Position numbers and translations under genes: made by a program. Shown here piece by piece: positions 47,872 to 60,325 of a DNA stretch of 64,000 nucleotides. This DNA comes from Thiocystis violacea. GTDB taxonomy: Bacteria; Pseudomonadota; Gammaproteobacteria; Chromatiales; Chromatiaceae. Numbering within the stretch: the first letter of the stretch is position 1; each line of letters starts with the position of its first letter. The stretch covers positions 1 to 64,000 of the forward strand of contig NZ_NRRF01000003.1 in NCBI RefSeq assembly GCF_016583565.1. Reading direction: 5' to 3'. Below the pieces are notes generated by a model. It did not search any database, had not been told where the DNA came from, and saw nothing but the letters and a program-made list of their open reading frames with translations.

Positions 47872-48740
47872 TCAACGACCAAGCAGCTCGCCCACCCGAA
47901 CGCCCATCTCGGCGGGAGAGCGCACGGTCGTGACACCAGCCTGCTCCAGGGCGGCGAACTTACTCTCGGCCGTTCCCTTGCCGCCCGTGACGATGGCGCC
48001 CGCGTGCCCCATCCGCTTGCCCGCGGGCGCCGTCACGCCGGCGATGTAGGCGACAACCGGCTTCGTCATCCGTGCCTGGATGAAATCCGCCGCAGCCTCT
48101 TCGGCACTGCCGCCGATCTCGCCCACCATGATGACCGCATCCGTCTCCGGATCCGCCTCGAAGAGCGCCAGACAGTCGACGAAGTCCAGACCCTGGATGG
48201 GGTCGCCGCCGATCCCGATGCAGGTGCTCTGACCCAGGCCCGCCCGGGTCGTCTGAAAGACCGCCTCGTAGGTAAGGGTGCCTGAGCGCGACACGATGCC
48301 GACACGGCCCGGGCGGTGGATACTGCCGGGCATGATACCGATTTTGCAGGCGCCTGGCGTGATCACGCCCGGACAATTGGGACCGATCAACACGGCCTCC
48401 ACGCCTGCGAGCGCCGACTTGACCTTCAGCATATCCAACACCGGGATGCCCTCGGTGATGCAGACGATGACCCGGATCCCGGCGTCCGCCGCCTCGAGGA
48501 TGGCATCCGCCGCATAGGCTGCCGGCACATAGATCATGGTGGCATCGGCCCCGGTCGCCTCCACGGCCTGGTGGACGGTGTCGAAAACCGGCCGGTCGAG
48601 GTGACGTTGGCCACCCTTGCCCGGCGTGACCCCGCCGACCAGGTTGGTGCCGTAGGCGATGGCCTGCTCGCTGTGGAAGGTCCCCTGCTTGCCGGTGAAC
48701 CCCTGACAGATGAGGCGGGTATTGGAATCGACCAGAATGC

Positions 48741-48744
<4 letters not shown>
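47872..48744 (-). CDS. sucD: Succinyl-CoA synthetase alpha subunit
   Basis: 290 residues. The Rossmann CoA-binding N-terminus has [20 protein letters not shown]; the central part has [20 protein letters not shown]; and [19 protein letters not shown] carries the phospho-histidine. It forms the heterodimer with SucC that makes ATP or GTP from succinyl-CoA in the TCA cycle. The ATG overlaps the sucC stop by 4 nt (ATGA), so the two are translationally coupled. Confidence 0.96.
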
Positions 48745-49949
<1,205 letters not shown>

Positions 49950-50129
49950 GCGCGTCCCCGAGATCAAGCTGATCGACCAGCACGGCGTCCGTGGCACCCG
50001 CCGAGCGGCGAGGCGAGGGGCGGTAGAGCCGCCCCGACCAGCGGCGGATCCGACCGCGTGGTCTGGCCCCGCCAATTCTGGTCTAATTCGGCCGGGTATG
50101 CCAAAGGCTAATGATCGCGGGGCGTTCGC

Positions 50130-51809
50130 GTGAGGACGGACATCGATAGGCTGACCACCAACCAGAAGCCGATTCGCGTCGTCCCGGACGCCGAGTCGCC
50201 CGCGTGCGCATCTCCAGCGCCCACCCCTCGCCAGCAGAGTGACGGCACGCGGTACCCGACCCGCGGTGCCCTGCGCTGGCTCTTCCTCTTCCGCCTGCTC
50301 ATGGTGGTGGGTCTGGTTCTGGCCTTCTCGCCAACAGTGCTGGACCCATCGGTCGAGCGCGCCGAGACCGAGTTGGCCTGGAACATCCTGGTCGCCTACG
50401 CCCTGCTGGTTCTCTTGAGCGGGCTTGCGCTCCCTCTGAACCGACCCCGCCGAGCGACCCAGGTTCAGCTCGCGATCTTCATCGACATCATCACCTTCAC
50501 TGCACTCATGCACGCCGCCGGTGGCATCGCGAGCGGCATCGGCATCCTCTTGGCCGTGGCCGTCGCGGCCGGCGCGCTCATGATGGAGGGGCGCCTCTCG
50601 CTCTTCTTCGCGGCCGTCGCCTCCATCGCCGTCATGAGCCAGCAGATCTACACCAACCTCTCGGGCGGCGACATCCACACCTCCTTCACCCAGGCCGGCT
50701 TCCTGGGCCTGCTCTACTTCGCCGTCGCCCTGCTCTCCCACGTGCTCTACCGCCGCATCCGCTCCGCCGAGGCCCTGGCGGCCAGACGCAAGGTCGACAT
50801 CGACGACCTCTCCAAGCTCAACGACTTCGTCATCCGCAGCATCGGTACCGGCATTCTGGTCGCGGATGGCGACCGGCGACTGCGCCTGGTCAACGAGGCG
50901 GCCCTTGCGCTGATGTCGGCGAATCGGGTCAAACCCGGCACCTCGCTCAGCGAACTCTCTCCCGAGCTGTGCGACTGGCTCGCCTCGGAGGCCCAGTCCC
51001 CGCACCCCAGGGATGCGCTGCTGCAGATCTGCGGACGCGAGATCTGGGCCTCCATCAGGCTGCTCGGGGACTACCGCGCCAGCGGTGTCGTCATCTACCT
51101 GCGCGATAACCAGGAGGCCATCCAGGAGGCCCAGCAGATCAAGCTCGCCTCGCTCGGCACCCTGACCGCCAGCATCGCCCACAACATCCGCAATCCACTG
51201 AGCAGCGTCAGCCACGCCGCCCAGCTGCTCTCGGAGGGCAGCCACCTCGACGACGACGACCGCCACCTGCTGGACATCATCCGGCGCAACAGCGCGCGGA
51301 TCGAGGAGACCGTGGAGAGCGTGCTCCAGCTCTCGCGCCGCAACCAGATCCAACCGAGCCAGATCGACCTGGCGAGCTGGGTCGAGGCATTCGCGCAGGA
51401 GCTGCGCGAAGCGCATGCATTGCCGGAGACGGCCATCCTCTGCGACCTCGACATCGGCCCGACCCAGGTCGAAGTCGACCCCAGACACCTGCACCAGATC
51501 CTCGCCAACCTCTGCGAGAACGCACTGCTCCATGGCGGCACGGAGGGCCGGGATGCCTGCGTCCGGATCGGGATCGCAGGCGTCGGCGAGCGCCGCGAGC
51601 TGGCACTCGAAGTCCGTGACGACGGCCCAGGGATCGACGCGAAAACCGCAAGGGAGATCTTCAACCCCTTCTTCACCACCCGGAGCCAGGGGACCGGGCT
51701 GGGGCTCTACATCGCCCGTGAGCTGGCCGAGTCTAATGGTCTGAGGCTCGTCTACGAGCGACTCCAGCCGCGGGGCAGCTGTTTCAGGCTGTTGTTTCCG
51801 CTCGACTGA
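50130..51809 (+). CDS. pilS: PilS-type sensor histidine kinase
   Basis: 559 residues. Six membrane segments occur between about 50 and 215 (FRLLMVVGLVLAF, ILVAYALLVLLSGLAL, and so on), followed by a PAS domain (about 232-320), the HisKA helix with SIAHNIRNPLSSVSHAAQLL, and a HATPase with LCENALLHGG, VRDDGPGID and GTGLGLYIARELAE. It should phosphorylate PilR to control type IV pilin transcription with sigma-54. The predicted phospho-acceptor His351 is followed by Asn, where PilS and most HisKA kinases have Glu or Asp. The start is GTG 50130; the first 45 residues are variable, so it could lie downstream. Confidence 0.9.
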   Translation: MRTDIDRLTTNQKPIRVVPDAESPACASPAPTPRQQSDGTRYPTRGALRWLFLFRLLMVVGLVLAFSPTVLDPSVERAETELAWNILVAYALLVLLSGLALPLNRPRRATQVQLAIFIDIITFTALMHAAGGIASGIGILLAVAVAAGALMMEGRLSLFFAAVASIAVMSQQIYTNLSGGDIHTSFTQAGFLGLLYFAVALLSHVLYRRIRSAEALAARRKVDIDDLSKLNDFVIRSIGTGILVADGDRRLRLVNEAALALMSANRVKPGTSLSELSPELCDWLASEAQSPHPRDALLQICGREIWASIRLLGDYRASGVVIYLRDNQEAIQEAQQIKLASLGTLTASIAHNIRNPLSSVSHAAQLLSEGSHLDDDDRHLLDIIRRNSARIEETVESVLQLSRRNQIQPSQIDLASWVEAFAQELREAHALPETAILCDLDIGPTQVEVDPRHLHQILANLCENALLHGGTEGRDACVRIGIAGVGERRELALEVRDDGPGIDAKTAREIFNPFFTTRSQGTGLGLYIARELAESNGLRLVYERLQPRGSCFRLLFPLD

Positions 51810-52084
51810 ACCCCACTTCTAGCCGGCTACGGCCCGGCGGTCGCGCTGAATGAGCGCACACGAGCACAACACCCGCGAAGCGTGAAGAGCGTCACTTTCG
51901 GCCTGGAGTGTACGCGCGTTATGCTTGCAGGCGATCCGCAGCCGAACGGACAGGGCGAGGCGCCTCCTCGGAGCATGAATCCCAAGCCATCCGAAGGCTT
52001 AGCCCCCAGTCGCGACGACGGGGAGAGGCGGGTTCAGCGCGCCTCGGGCGCAGGATTCAAGGTCAACAGACTGAGGCTGAACGG

Positions 52085-53452
<1,368 letters not shown>

Positions 53453-53693
53453 GGCCAGAGACAACCAGGGCGGCACTCGTCGAGAGAGGCTGGCGCGAGG
53501 GGTTGCGCCTGCCACGCCCGGCGCGGACATCCACTCGGTCGGGCGCGCCGCCGCGCTAGCCGTTCCCCCGGCGATCCTGCAGAATCCCGGATCTTTGCAC
53601 ACCTGAACGCGCGGCCCCTGCGATGATCCCGCCCTCCCCGTCGGGCGATCCACGGCGCCGCCGCACAGATTCAGCCAACGAGGTCGCTAGAGA

Positions 53694-55037
53694 GTGTCCG
53701 ATACGCGCATGGCCCCGGACTCCGCAGGTCAGGGCTGGGATCCCTTCGTCGACTGGGTGCGTCAGGCGACGCCCTATATCCACGCCCACCGCGGCCGGAC
53801 CTTCGTCGTCGCCTTCGGGGGCGAGGCCGTCGCGGATGCGCGCTTCCCCGATCTGGTCCATGACATCGCCCTGCTCCACGGACTCGGCATCCGTCTGGTG
53901 CTGGTGCACGGGGCACGGCCGCAGATCGAGGCGCGCCTGGAGGGCCAGGGCGCCGAGCTGCGCTACGTCAATGGGCTGCGCGTCACCGACGACAAGGCGC
54001 TCGCCTGCGTCAAGGAGGCCGCCGGCGTGGTCCGCGTCGAGATCGAGGCGCTGCTCTCGCTCGGGCTGGCCAACTCGCCCATGGCCGGCGTGCGCATCCC
54101 CGTCGTCTCCGGCAACTTCGTCACGGCACGGCCGCTCGGCGTGATCGAGGGCGTCGACTATCGCCACACCGGCGCCGTCCGTCGGGTCGAGCACCGGACC
54201 TTACGCACGCTGCTCGACCAGGGCGCGGTCGCCCTGATGCCGCCGCTCGGCTACTCCCCCACCGGCGAGGTCTTCAACCTGAGCGCCGCGGACGTCGCCC
54301 GCAGCGCAGCGGTCGCGCTCGGTGCCGACAAGCTCATCTTCCTGATCGAAGACCCGCGATTGGCCGAGTCGGGTTTCATCGCCCCCAACCTACTGGCGCG
54401 CGAGGTCGACGACCTGCTCGCGACACGGCCCGAGATCCCGGACGAACTCGCCAGCTCCTTGCGCGCGGGCGCCTCGGCCTGCCGCAACGGCATCCGGCGC
54501 GTCCACCTGGTCGGGCGCGGACGCGACGGCGCCCTGCTGCGCGAGCTCTTCACCCGCGACGGCAGCGGCACCCTGATCTCCGCCGAGCCCTACGAAAACC
54601 TGCGTCCGGCAAAGATCGACGACGTCACCGGCATCCTGGAGCTCCTGCGGCCCCTGGAGGAGGGCGGCGTCCTGGTGCGCCGCTCGCGCGAGCGGCTGGA
54701 GACCGAGATCGACCGCTTTTTCATCACCGAGCGCGACGGCATGGTCACGGCCTGCGCGGCGCTCTACGCCTATGCCGACGAGGGCATGGCCGAGCTGGCC
54801 TGTCTGGCCGTGCATCCCCACTACCGCGGCGATCGCCGCGGCGACCGCCTGCTCGAGCATATCGAGGGACTCGCACGCCGCCAGCACATCCAGCGCCTCT
54901 TCGTCCTCACCACCCAGACCGCGCATTGGTTCCAGGAGCGCGGCTTCCAGCCGGCACGGCTCGAGGTCCTGCCCATGGAGAAGCAGGTCCTCTACAACTT
55001 CCAGCGCAGCTCCAAGGTCTTCATCAAACCGCTTTGA
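53694..55037 (+). CDS. argA: N-acetylglutamate synthase
   Basis: 447 residues. The N-terminal amino-acid-kinase-like domain (about 20-290: RTFVVAFGGEAVADARFPDL, GIRLVLVHGARPQIEARLE) senses arginine, and the C-terminal GNAT domain (about 300-447: LACLAVHPHYRGDRRGDRLL, LTTQTAHWFQERGFQPA) transfers acetyl from acetyl-CoA to glutamate, the first step of arginine synthesis. The start is GTG 53694, with an ATG at residue 6 (53709) as an alternative. Length matches E. coli ArgA (443). Confidence 0.95.
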   Translation: MSDTRMAPDSAGQGWDPFVDWVRQATPYIHAHRGRTFVVAFGGEAVADARFPDLVHDIALLHGLGIRLVLVHGARPQIEARLEGQGAELRYVNGLRVTDDKALACVKEAAGVVRVEIEALLSLGLANSPMAGVRIPVVSGNFVTARPLGVIEGVDYRHTGAVRRVEHRTLRTLLDQGAVALMPPLGYSPTGEVFNLSAADVARSAAVALGADKLIFLIEDPRLAESGFIAPNLLAREVDDLLATRPEIPDELASSLRAGASACRNGIRRVHLVGRGRDGALLRELFTRDGSGTLISAEPYENLRPAKIDDVTGILELLRPLEEGGVLVRRSRERLETEIDRFFITERDGMVTACAALYAYADEGMAELACLAVHPHYRGDRRGDRLLEHIEGLARRQHIQRLFVLTTQTAHWFQERGFQPARLEVLPMEKQVLYNFQRSSKVFIKPL

Positions 55038-55066
55038 ACAGCCTCAACACCTTCACGAAGTCAGAC

Positions 55067-58000
55067 ATGCAACACGACATGACGCAGCTGCGAGCACTCG
55101 ATTCGGCCGGGATTGGCCGGCGATCTCCACTGAACCCAAGATCCGGCGCCGGCGATGCCGCGCCCACCGCATCCGCGCGCGGCTGGCTCGGCGTCGGGCT
55201 CAGGCTGTTCACGGCGGGCGCCCTCGCCCTCCTGCCGCTGTGCGCGCCAGTCGCCGCCGAGACGACCCCATCCGACTCCGGGCCAAGCCCAGGCGCGAGC
55301 GCCGCCGCTGCGCTCCCCCTGCCGACGACCGCACAGCTGGAAGACAAGCTCAAGGCGCTGGCATCCGCGCAGGCCATGGACGAGGCGCTCAAGCTGTCAC
55401 TGAGCGAGCTCTACCGACGTACCCAGTCCAGCCTTGAGGAGGCCGCCGGCTTCCGGGCCAAGAAAGAGGAGGTCGCCGCCTTCATCCTGAGCGCGCCGAA
55501 GGAGACGGAATCCATCCAGCGCGAGTTGGAGCGACGCCAATCGGACACCACGGGCCAGGTCTCACCGCCGCTGCCGGCGGAACTCTCGGCGGAGGACGCC
55601 GCACAACGCATCAGCCAGGTGATGGCTGACGTCGCGGCGCAAGAGAACCGCGTCAACGAGTTCGAAAAGCTGCTCGACGAGAGTCTCGACCGACCGGCGA
55701 ACAGCAGGTCACGCCTCATCGCGGTCAAACAGGCCCTGGACGAGATCGACGAGAACCTCAAGAAGTCAGCGCCGCCCGGCGAACCCCCAGAACTCACCGA
55801 GGCCAAACGCTGGGCGCTGGAGGCCCAGCGTCAGGCGCGCTGGGCCGAGTCGGGGATGCTCGAACAGGATCTGCTCGCGCAGAGCGTGCGTGAGGACTAC
55901 TACAAGGCCAAGCGTGACGAGGCCGCGCTTCAGGTGCGCACGCTCAAGGCCCGGCAGCAGGCCTTGGACGAACGCCTGAGCGGCCTGCGCGAGCAGCAGG
56001 TCGTGGCCGCCCAGGAGGCGTCGGACCAAGCCAGGCGAGATGCCGCGGACAAACCGACCCTGGTGCGCAAGCTCATCCTTGAGAACGCGGATTTGACGGA
56101 GTCGCTCGCGGGCATCGCCAAGCAGCTGCAGGGCTCCAGTGAAGAGCTCGCCGAGATCGACGCCGAGCGCAAGCGCATCGAGGACGACTTCCGCGGCGCC
56201 AAGCAACGGCTCGAGGCCGTGGGACTCAGCAAGGCACTGGGCCAGGTCCTGCTCGATCGGCGCAACCAGCTCCCGGACCTGGCGCGCTACCGCAGCAAGA
56301 TCAGCAGCCGCGAGGACGCCAGCGCCGAAGCGACCCTGCGCCAGATCCGCGACCGCGAGGAGGAGTTCAAACTACGCGACATCAAGCGTTACGCCGACGA
56401 GCTGATCGCCGGCGAACAGAATGGAGCGGGCACGGACACACCGGCGGACCCCGAGATGCGCGGCGCGCTGATCGATGTGCTCAAGCAGCGCAAGGACCTG
56501 CTGGCACAGGCGCTCGACATCGAGGATGACTACATCCGCCAGCTCGGCGAGCTGAACTACGCGGCCGAGCGCGTCATCCAGGTCGCGCAGAGCTACGACG
56601 ACTTCCTCGCCGAGCGCCTGCTGTGGGTGCGCAGCGCGCCCCTGGTCGGACTGCAGACCCTCACCGCCCTGCCTGGGGCCATCGGCTGGATGCTCTCGAT
56701 CGACAGCTGGATGAACGTCGGCAAGACACTCGCGGAGCGCGCCCAAACATCCGTCACCTTCTGGCTCGGGCTCCTGGCGGCCAGCCTCCTCTTCTGGAAG
56801 CTCTCGGCCTTGCGGCGCGCCATCCGCGCCAATGCCGAGCCCCTGCGTCGGGTGCGCTCCGACCGCATTCGCTTCACCCTGCAGGCGATCGGCCTGACGT
56901 TGCTGGCGGCCCTCCCCCTCCCCCTGCTGTTCTGGATGCTCGGACATGAGCTCCAGACCTCGCCCGTCGCGGGCGCCTTCAGCCAGGCGCTGGGGACCGC
57001 CTTCTCCAAGGTCGCCTTCGGTCTCTACTACCTGCTCTCCTTCCGGATGCTCTGTCTCACCAGCGGGGTCGCGGACCGGCACTTCCGTTGGAGCACAGAG
57101 ACACTCAAGCGGATCCGCAAGGACTTCGACTGGTTCACGCTCTATGTGATCCCCGTCTCCATCCTTACCATCGCCCTCTATCAGAGCGACGATCCCGCCT
57201 ACATCGCCAGCCTGGCCCGGTTGATGCTGATCGCCAACATGCTGGGCTTCACGGTCTTCTTCTACCTGCTGCTGCAGCCCAGGACGGGCGTGCTGCAGGA
57301 GTTCCTGCAGGATCACCAAGACGGCTGGCTCTATCGGCTGCGCCACATCTGGTTTCCCGTGATCGTGGGCGCCCCATTGGCCCTCGCCCTGCTTTCCGTC
57401 ATCGGCTACGTCTACACGGCCGGGGTCCTCTTTCAGTCGCTCGTCTACCAGATGTGGCTCGCCCTGGGACTGGTCGTCCTGCATCAGACCATCGTCCGCT
57501 GGCTGATCGTCACCCGGCGCCGTCTGGCGCTGCAGGCCGCACTCGAGCGGCAGGCGGCGCGGCGCGCCCAGAGCGAGACCGAGAAGAAGGAGTCCGGCAC
57601 GACCTCCGAGGTCTTGGCGGTGGAGGAGCCCGAGCCCGATCTCGCGACCCTGGACGAGCAGACGCGACGTCTGATCAACGCCTCCGTCTTCATCGGCGGC
57701 ATCGTCGGCCTCTGGCTCACCTGGTCGGACGTACTCCCGGCCTTCACCTTCTTCGAGCGCTTCGCGCTCTGGCACTACACGGGGACCGTCGACGGCACCG
57801 AGCAGATGATCCCTGTCACCGCCGCGGACGTGGGTCTGGTGCTCGTCATCGTCTTCGTCGGGACCATCGTGGCGAAGAACCTGCCAGCCTTGCTGGAGAT
57901 CGTGCTGCTGCAGAGCGCCTCCGTCTCGGCCGGCGCACGCTACGCCATCAAGACGCTCGTGAGCTATCTCATCACGGCGGTGGCCGCGCTCCTGGCGTTC

Positions 58001-58669
58001 AGCACCCTGGGGTTGAGCTGGGGGCAGGTTCAGTGGCTGGTCGCCGCCCTGGGCGTGGGCATCGGTTTCGGTCTGCAAGAGATCGTCGCCAACTTCATCA
58101 GCGGCATCATCATTCTTTTCGAGCGGCCGGTGCGCGTCGGCGACATCGTGACCATCGGCGACACCACGGGCGTGGTGAGCAACATCAGCATTCGCGCCAC
58201 GACCATCCGCAACTGGGACAAGCAGGAGCTGCTGGTGCCGAACAAGGAGTTCATCACCGGGCGGCTACTCAACTGGACGCTGACCGACCAGCAGAACCGC
58301 CTCACCATCCCGGTCGGCATCGAGTACGGGAGCGACACCAAGAAGGCCCTGGCACTGCTCGCGCAGGTGGCGGAGCGGCACCCGCGCGTCCTCAAAGATC
58401 CGGCCCCGCTCATGAGCTTCGAGTCCTTCGGCGACAACGCCCTCACCCTGGTTCTGCGGTGTTATCTGGATTCGCTCGACGGGCGGATCGGGGTCATCAC
58501 GGATCTCCACCAGGCTATCTACGACATTTACAAGGAGCACGGCATCGCGATTGCCTTCCCGCAGCGTGACGTTCGGCTCTTCACGAACCAACCGCTGGAT
58601 CTGCGGCTGCACCGCGTCCAGAAGGATGCGAGCGCGATGGGCGCGGGTGCCCCAATCACGGAGGGCTGA
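55067..58669 (+). CDS. MscK/KefA-like mechanosensitive channel
   Basis: A 1200-residue giant MscS-family channel. A signal peptide near 40-65 (LRLFTAGALALLPLCAPVAA) is followed by a long periplasmic coiled-coil region to about 540, rich in Glu, Arg and Gln heptads (for example QLEDKLKALASAQAMDEALK). About ten membrane spans follow from about 560. The pore-lining helix is VAALGVGIGFGLQEIVANFI near 991-1010, with the MscS beta domain after it (VRVGDIVTIGDTTGVV, LLVPNKEFITGRLLNWTL). It should open under hypo-osmotic stress; E. coli MscK is potassium-dependent. ATG 55067 is 29 bp after argA; 55079 is an alternative. Confidence 0.92.
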   Translation: MQHDMTQLRALDSAGIGRRSPLNPRSGAGDAAPTASARGWLGVGLRLFTAGALALLPLCAPVAAETTPSDSGPSPGASAAAALPLPTTAQLEDKLKALASAQAMDEALKLSLSELYRRTQSSLEEAAGFRAKKEEVAAFILSAPKETESIQRELERRQSDTTGQVSPPLPAELSAEDAAQRISQVMADVAAQENRVNEFEKLLDESLDRPANSRSRLIAVKQALDEIDENLKKSAPPGEPPELTEAKRWALEAQRQARWAESGMLEQDLLAQSVREDYYKAKRDEAALQVRTLKARQQALDERLSGLREQQVVAAQEASDQARRDAADKPTLVRKLILENADLTESLAGIAKQLQGSSEELAEIDAERKRIEDDFRGAKQRLEAVGLSKALGQVLLDRRNQLPDLARYRSKISSREDASAEATLRQIRDREEEFKLRDIKRYADELIAGEQNGAGTDTPADPEMRGALIDVLKQRKDLLAQALDIEDDYIRQLGELNYAAERVIQVAQSYDDFLAERLLWVRSAPLVGLQTLTALPGAIGWMLSIDSWMNVGKTLAERAQTSVTFWLGLLAASLLFWKLSALRRAIRANAEPLRRVRSDRIRFTLQAIGLTLLAALPLPLLFWMLGHELQTSPVAGAFSQALGTAFSKVAFGLYYLLSFRMLCLTSGVADRHFRWSTETLKRIRKDFDWFTLYVIPVSILTIALYQSDDPAYIASLARLMLIANMLGFTVFFYLLLQPRTGVLQEFLQDHQDGWLYRLRHIWFPVIVGAPLALALLSVIGYVYTAGVLFQSLVYQMWLALGLVVLHQTIVRWLIVTRRRLALQAALERQAARRAQSETEKKESGTTSEVLAVEEPEPDLATLDEQTRRLINASVFIGGIVGLWLTWSDVLPAFTFFERFALWHYTGTVDGTEQMIPVTAADVGLVLVIVFVGTIVAKNLPALLEIVLLQSASVSAGARYAIKTLVSYLITAVAALLAFSTLGLSWGQVQWLVAALGVGIGFGLQEIVANFISGIIILFERPVRVGDIVTIGDTTGVVSNISIRATTIRNWDKQELLVPNKEFITGRLLNWTLTDQQNRLTIPVGIEYGSDTKKALALLAQVAERHPRVLKDPAPLMSFESFGDNALTLVLRCYLDSLDGRIGVITDLHQAIYDIYKEHGIAIAFPQRDVRLFTNQPLDLRLHRVQKDASAMGAGAPITEG

Positions 58670-58803
58670 TGCAGGTGGCCGAGGTCTCAGTGACGGGAAT
58701 TCGCACTCGCAGAGACGACCTCTGCGGCGACGGGACGGGGCGGACTCTTGCGAGAGGCGGGGCGGAGCGGGCGCTCCGCCGATGAGCGTGGTGCTAGCCG
58801 GGC

Positions 58804-58983
58804 CTAGCCCAGCTCATTGAAATCGGGATCATCGAGCAGTTCGCGCAGCCGTTTCAGCTCGCGGATTTGCTCGATGCGACGGCGAATGTCTAGGCTCGCG
58901 GCCTGGCCACGCGACTCCTGGGCCATCATGGGCGGAACACGCTCGATGCCTTCCTCGCCATAGCTCATATCGGGATCCAACAT
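58804..58983 (-). CDS. Small conserved protein, PA3496-like
   Basis: 59 residues: an acidic start (MLDPDMSYGEEGIERVPPMM) and a C-terminal amphipathic block LDIRRRIEQIRELKRLRELL followed by DDPDFNELG. The RRRIE...KRLREL pattern recalls small PA3496-family proteins, annotated as putative envelope integrity proteins in Pseudomonas. The ATG at 58983 sits against an AAGAGGAG tract, with GAGG further back. It is too short for most ORF filters but is coding-like. It converges with the MscK-like gene. Confidence 0.65.
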   Translation of the reverse strand: MLDPDMSYGEEGIERVPPMMAQESRGQAASLDIRRRIEQIRELKRLRELLDDPDFNELG

Positions 58984-59400
58984 CTCCTCTTACCTCGGGG
59001 TTGAACAGGACAACGAATCGTCAAAGGACCGTCGTATATCCAAATGCAAGGCCGAGATAAAGCGATCTTTTTCGATCTTGACGATCGAATTTCGAGATCA
59101 ATGACCCGGAAAGGGAGCCGAGCCGACCGCCCACCGCCTGGGCAAGACCGAGGGGGAGGGGATTGAGCGTGGCACAGGCGAGCAAAACCACGCGTCGGAA
59201 CTGTGAACGCCTTCTCGAATGCCGCCGAAGGCAATCGCCCAACCGGAAGGCCTTGCAAGCGGCGGCGCCCCATCGAGCCATAATGCAGGTGGCAACCAAC
59301 AGGCGCAGATCGCGTGTCGATCCCTATACCTTGCCGTTGATGCTTGTTCCGCGGGATGCCGCCTTCTTGGTCGATGTTTCGGCCTCGGTTATCGGTTGGA
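58984..59400. other. Gap without gene, upstream of the second 112-bp repeat
   Basis: 417 bases between the small PA3496-like gene and the repeat. Frames here are short and unconvincing on both strands. The promoters of the PA3496-like gene and possibly of the polysaccharide genes should be in this space. Confidence 0.5.
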
Positions 59401-59512
59401 CCGGTAGGGTGGACGAGCGAGAGCGAAGTGCACCGAACCCCGCGCCGTTGTTGGTGGACTGCGCTGCGCTTGTCCACCCGACCGAAGAAGACTGGTCCGA
59501 AGGATGATCGAC
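59401..59512. repeat. 112-bp palindromic dispersed repeat, copy 2
   Basis: Matches 129-240 with five substitutions over 112 bp, in the same orientation. It lies 35 bases before the CpsD-like gene, so it is within or next to that gene's 5' leader. Its left flank differs from copy 1, where the intron end abuts it. Confidence 0.85.
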
Positions 59513-59547
59513 GCCGATGTTTCTGTCTTTGATTCGAGGGATATTTG

Positions 59548-60201
59548 ATGATCAAGTCCGAGCAAGCGAGCCGAACAGCGCTGCAGCAAACCGCCGAGGT
59601 CAAACGAGCGCTCGGCGCGGTCGAGCATGCGTTGCTGGAGAAGAAACCAGCGTCCGTCCTTGTCACCAGCGCCAGCGCAGACGAAGGAAAAACCCTCTGC
59701 GCGTCCGCCATCGCAGCCGCGGCAGCCTCCAGCGGGGCCTGTCGAGTCATCGCGATGGACTTCAACTGGTATCGACCAGCGATGCACCATTGTTTCGGGG
59801 AGCCCCTTCAGCATGACGCGGAGAAGATCCTCCGGGCTGACTTGTCCGAACTCGTCAGCCGACCGGGCAATCTGGAGTTAGATGTGCTCTTCGCGCCTGT
59901 CGATCACGCGACTCATGGCAATCGCGAGCAAGTGGACTTTGGGGTTGTGGAGCGACTCTTGAAACAGGCAAAGGACAGCTATGACCTCGTGATCGTCGAT
60001 AGCGGCGCGATCTTTCCAACCAACCGCACCATGATGGACCCGGTCATGCTCAGCCGGGGCGTCGACGGCGTCGTCTTGGTCGTGGCAAAGGGACTCTCGC
60101 GAAAGCCGAGCGTTCGACGAGCACAAACCACGTTGGAGATTGCTGGAGCGAACATCATCGGCATACTGACGAACCAACCCGACATGTCGAGGTCTCGGTA
60201 G
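59548..60201 (+). CDS. CpsD/CapB-like tyrosine-kinase-family ATPase (MinD-type P-loop)
   Basis: 217 residues. LVTSASADEGKTLCASAIAA is the P-loop, degenerate compared with the GEGKS/T form of capsular BY-kinases. VIAMDFNWYRPAMHHCFGE matches the Walker A' block (usually D-x-D-x-R-x-P), and YDLVIVDSGAIFP is Walker B. BY-kinases control polysaccharide chain length with a Wzz-type partner, which follows. The C-terminus (TNQPDMSRSR) lacks the tyrosine cluster that these kinases autophosphorylate. ATG 59548 is preceded by GAGGG; TTG 59545 is less likely. Confidence 0.82.
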   Translation: MIKSEQASRTALQQTAEVKRALGAVEHALLEKKPASVLVTSASADEGKTLCASAIAAAAASSGACRVIAMDFNWYRPAMHHCFGEPLQHDAEKILRADLSELVSRPGNLELDVLFAPVDHATHGNREQVDFGVVERLLKQAKDSYDLVIVDSGAIFPTNRTMMDPVMLSRGVDGVVLVVAKGLSRKPSVRRAQTTLEIAGANIIGILTNQPDMSRSR

Positions 60202-60325
60202 CGATCAAAGAAGGCCATCGCGACAAGATCCCGCGGCAACAGTCTCTCTGGCTTTTTTAGAGTCCGATCCGGCATCAAGCGCAATCAATCGTTCTCTGAG
60301 GCAGGGAACACGAGGGGTAATTGGA

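Noticed and set aside
59163..59507. 114-codon plus-strand frame running through the second 112-bp repeat
   Set aside because: Its C-terminal third is the palindromic repeat itself, and the same peptide appears from copy 1; no independent coding evidence.
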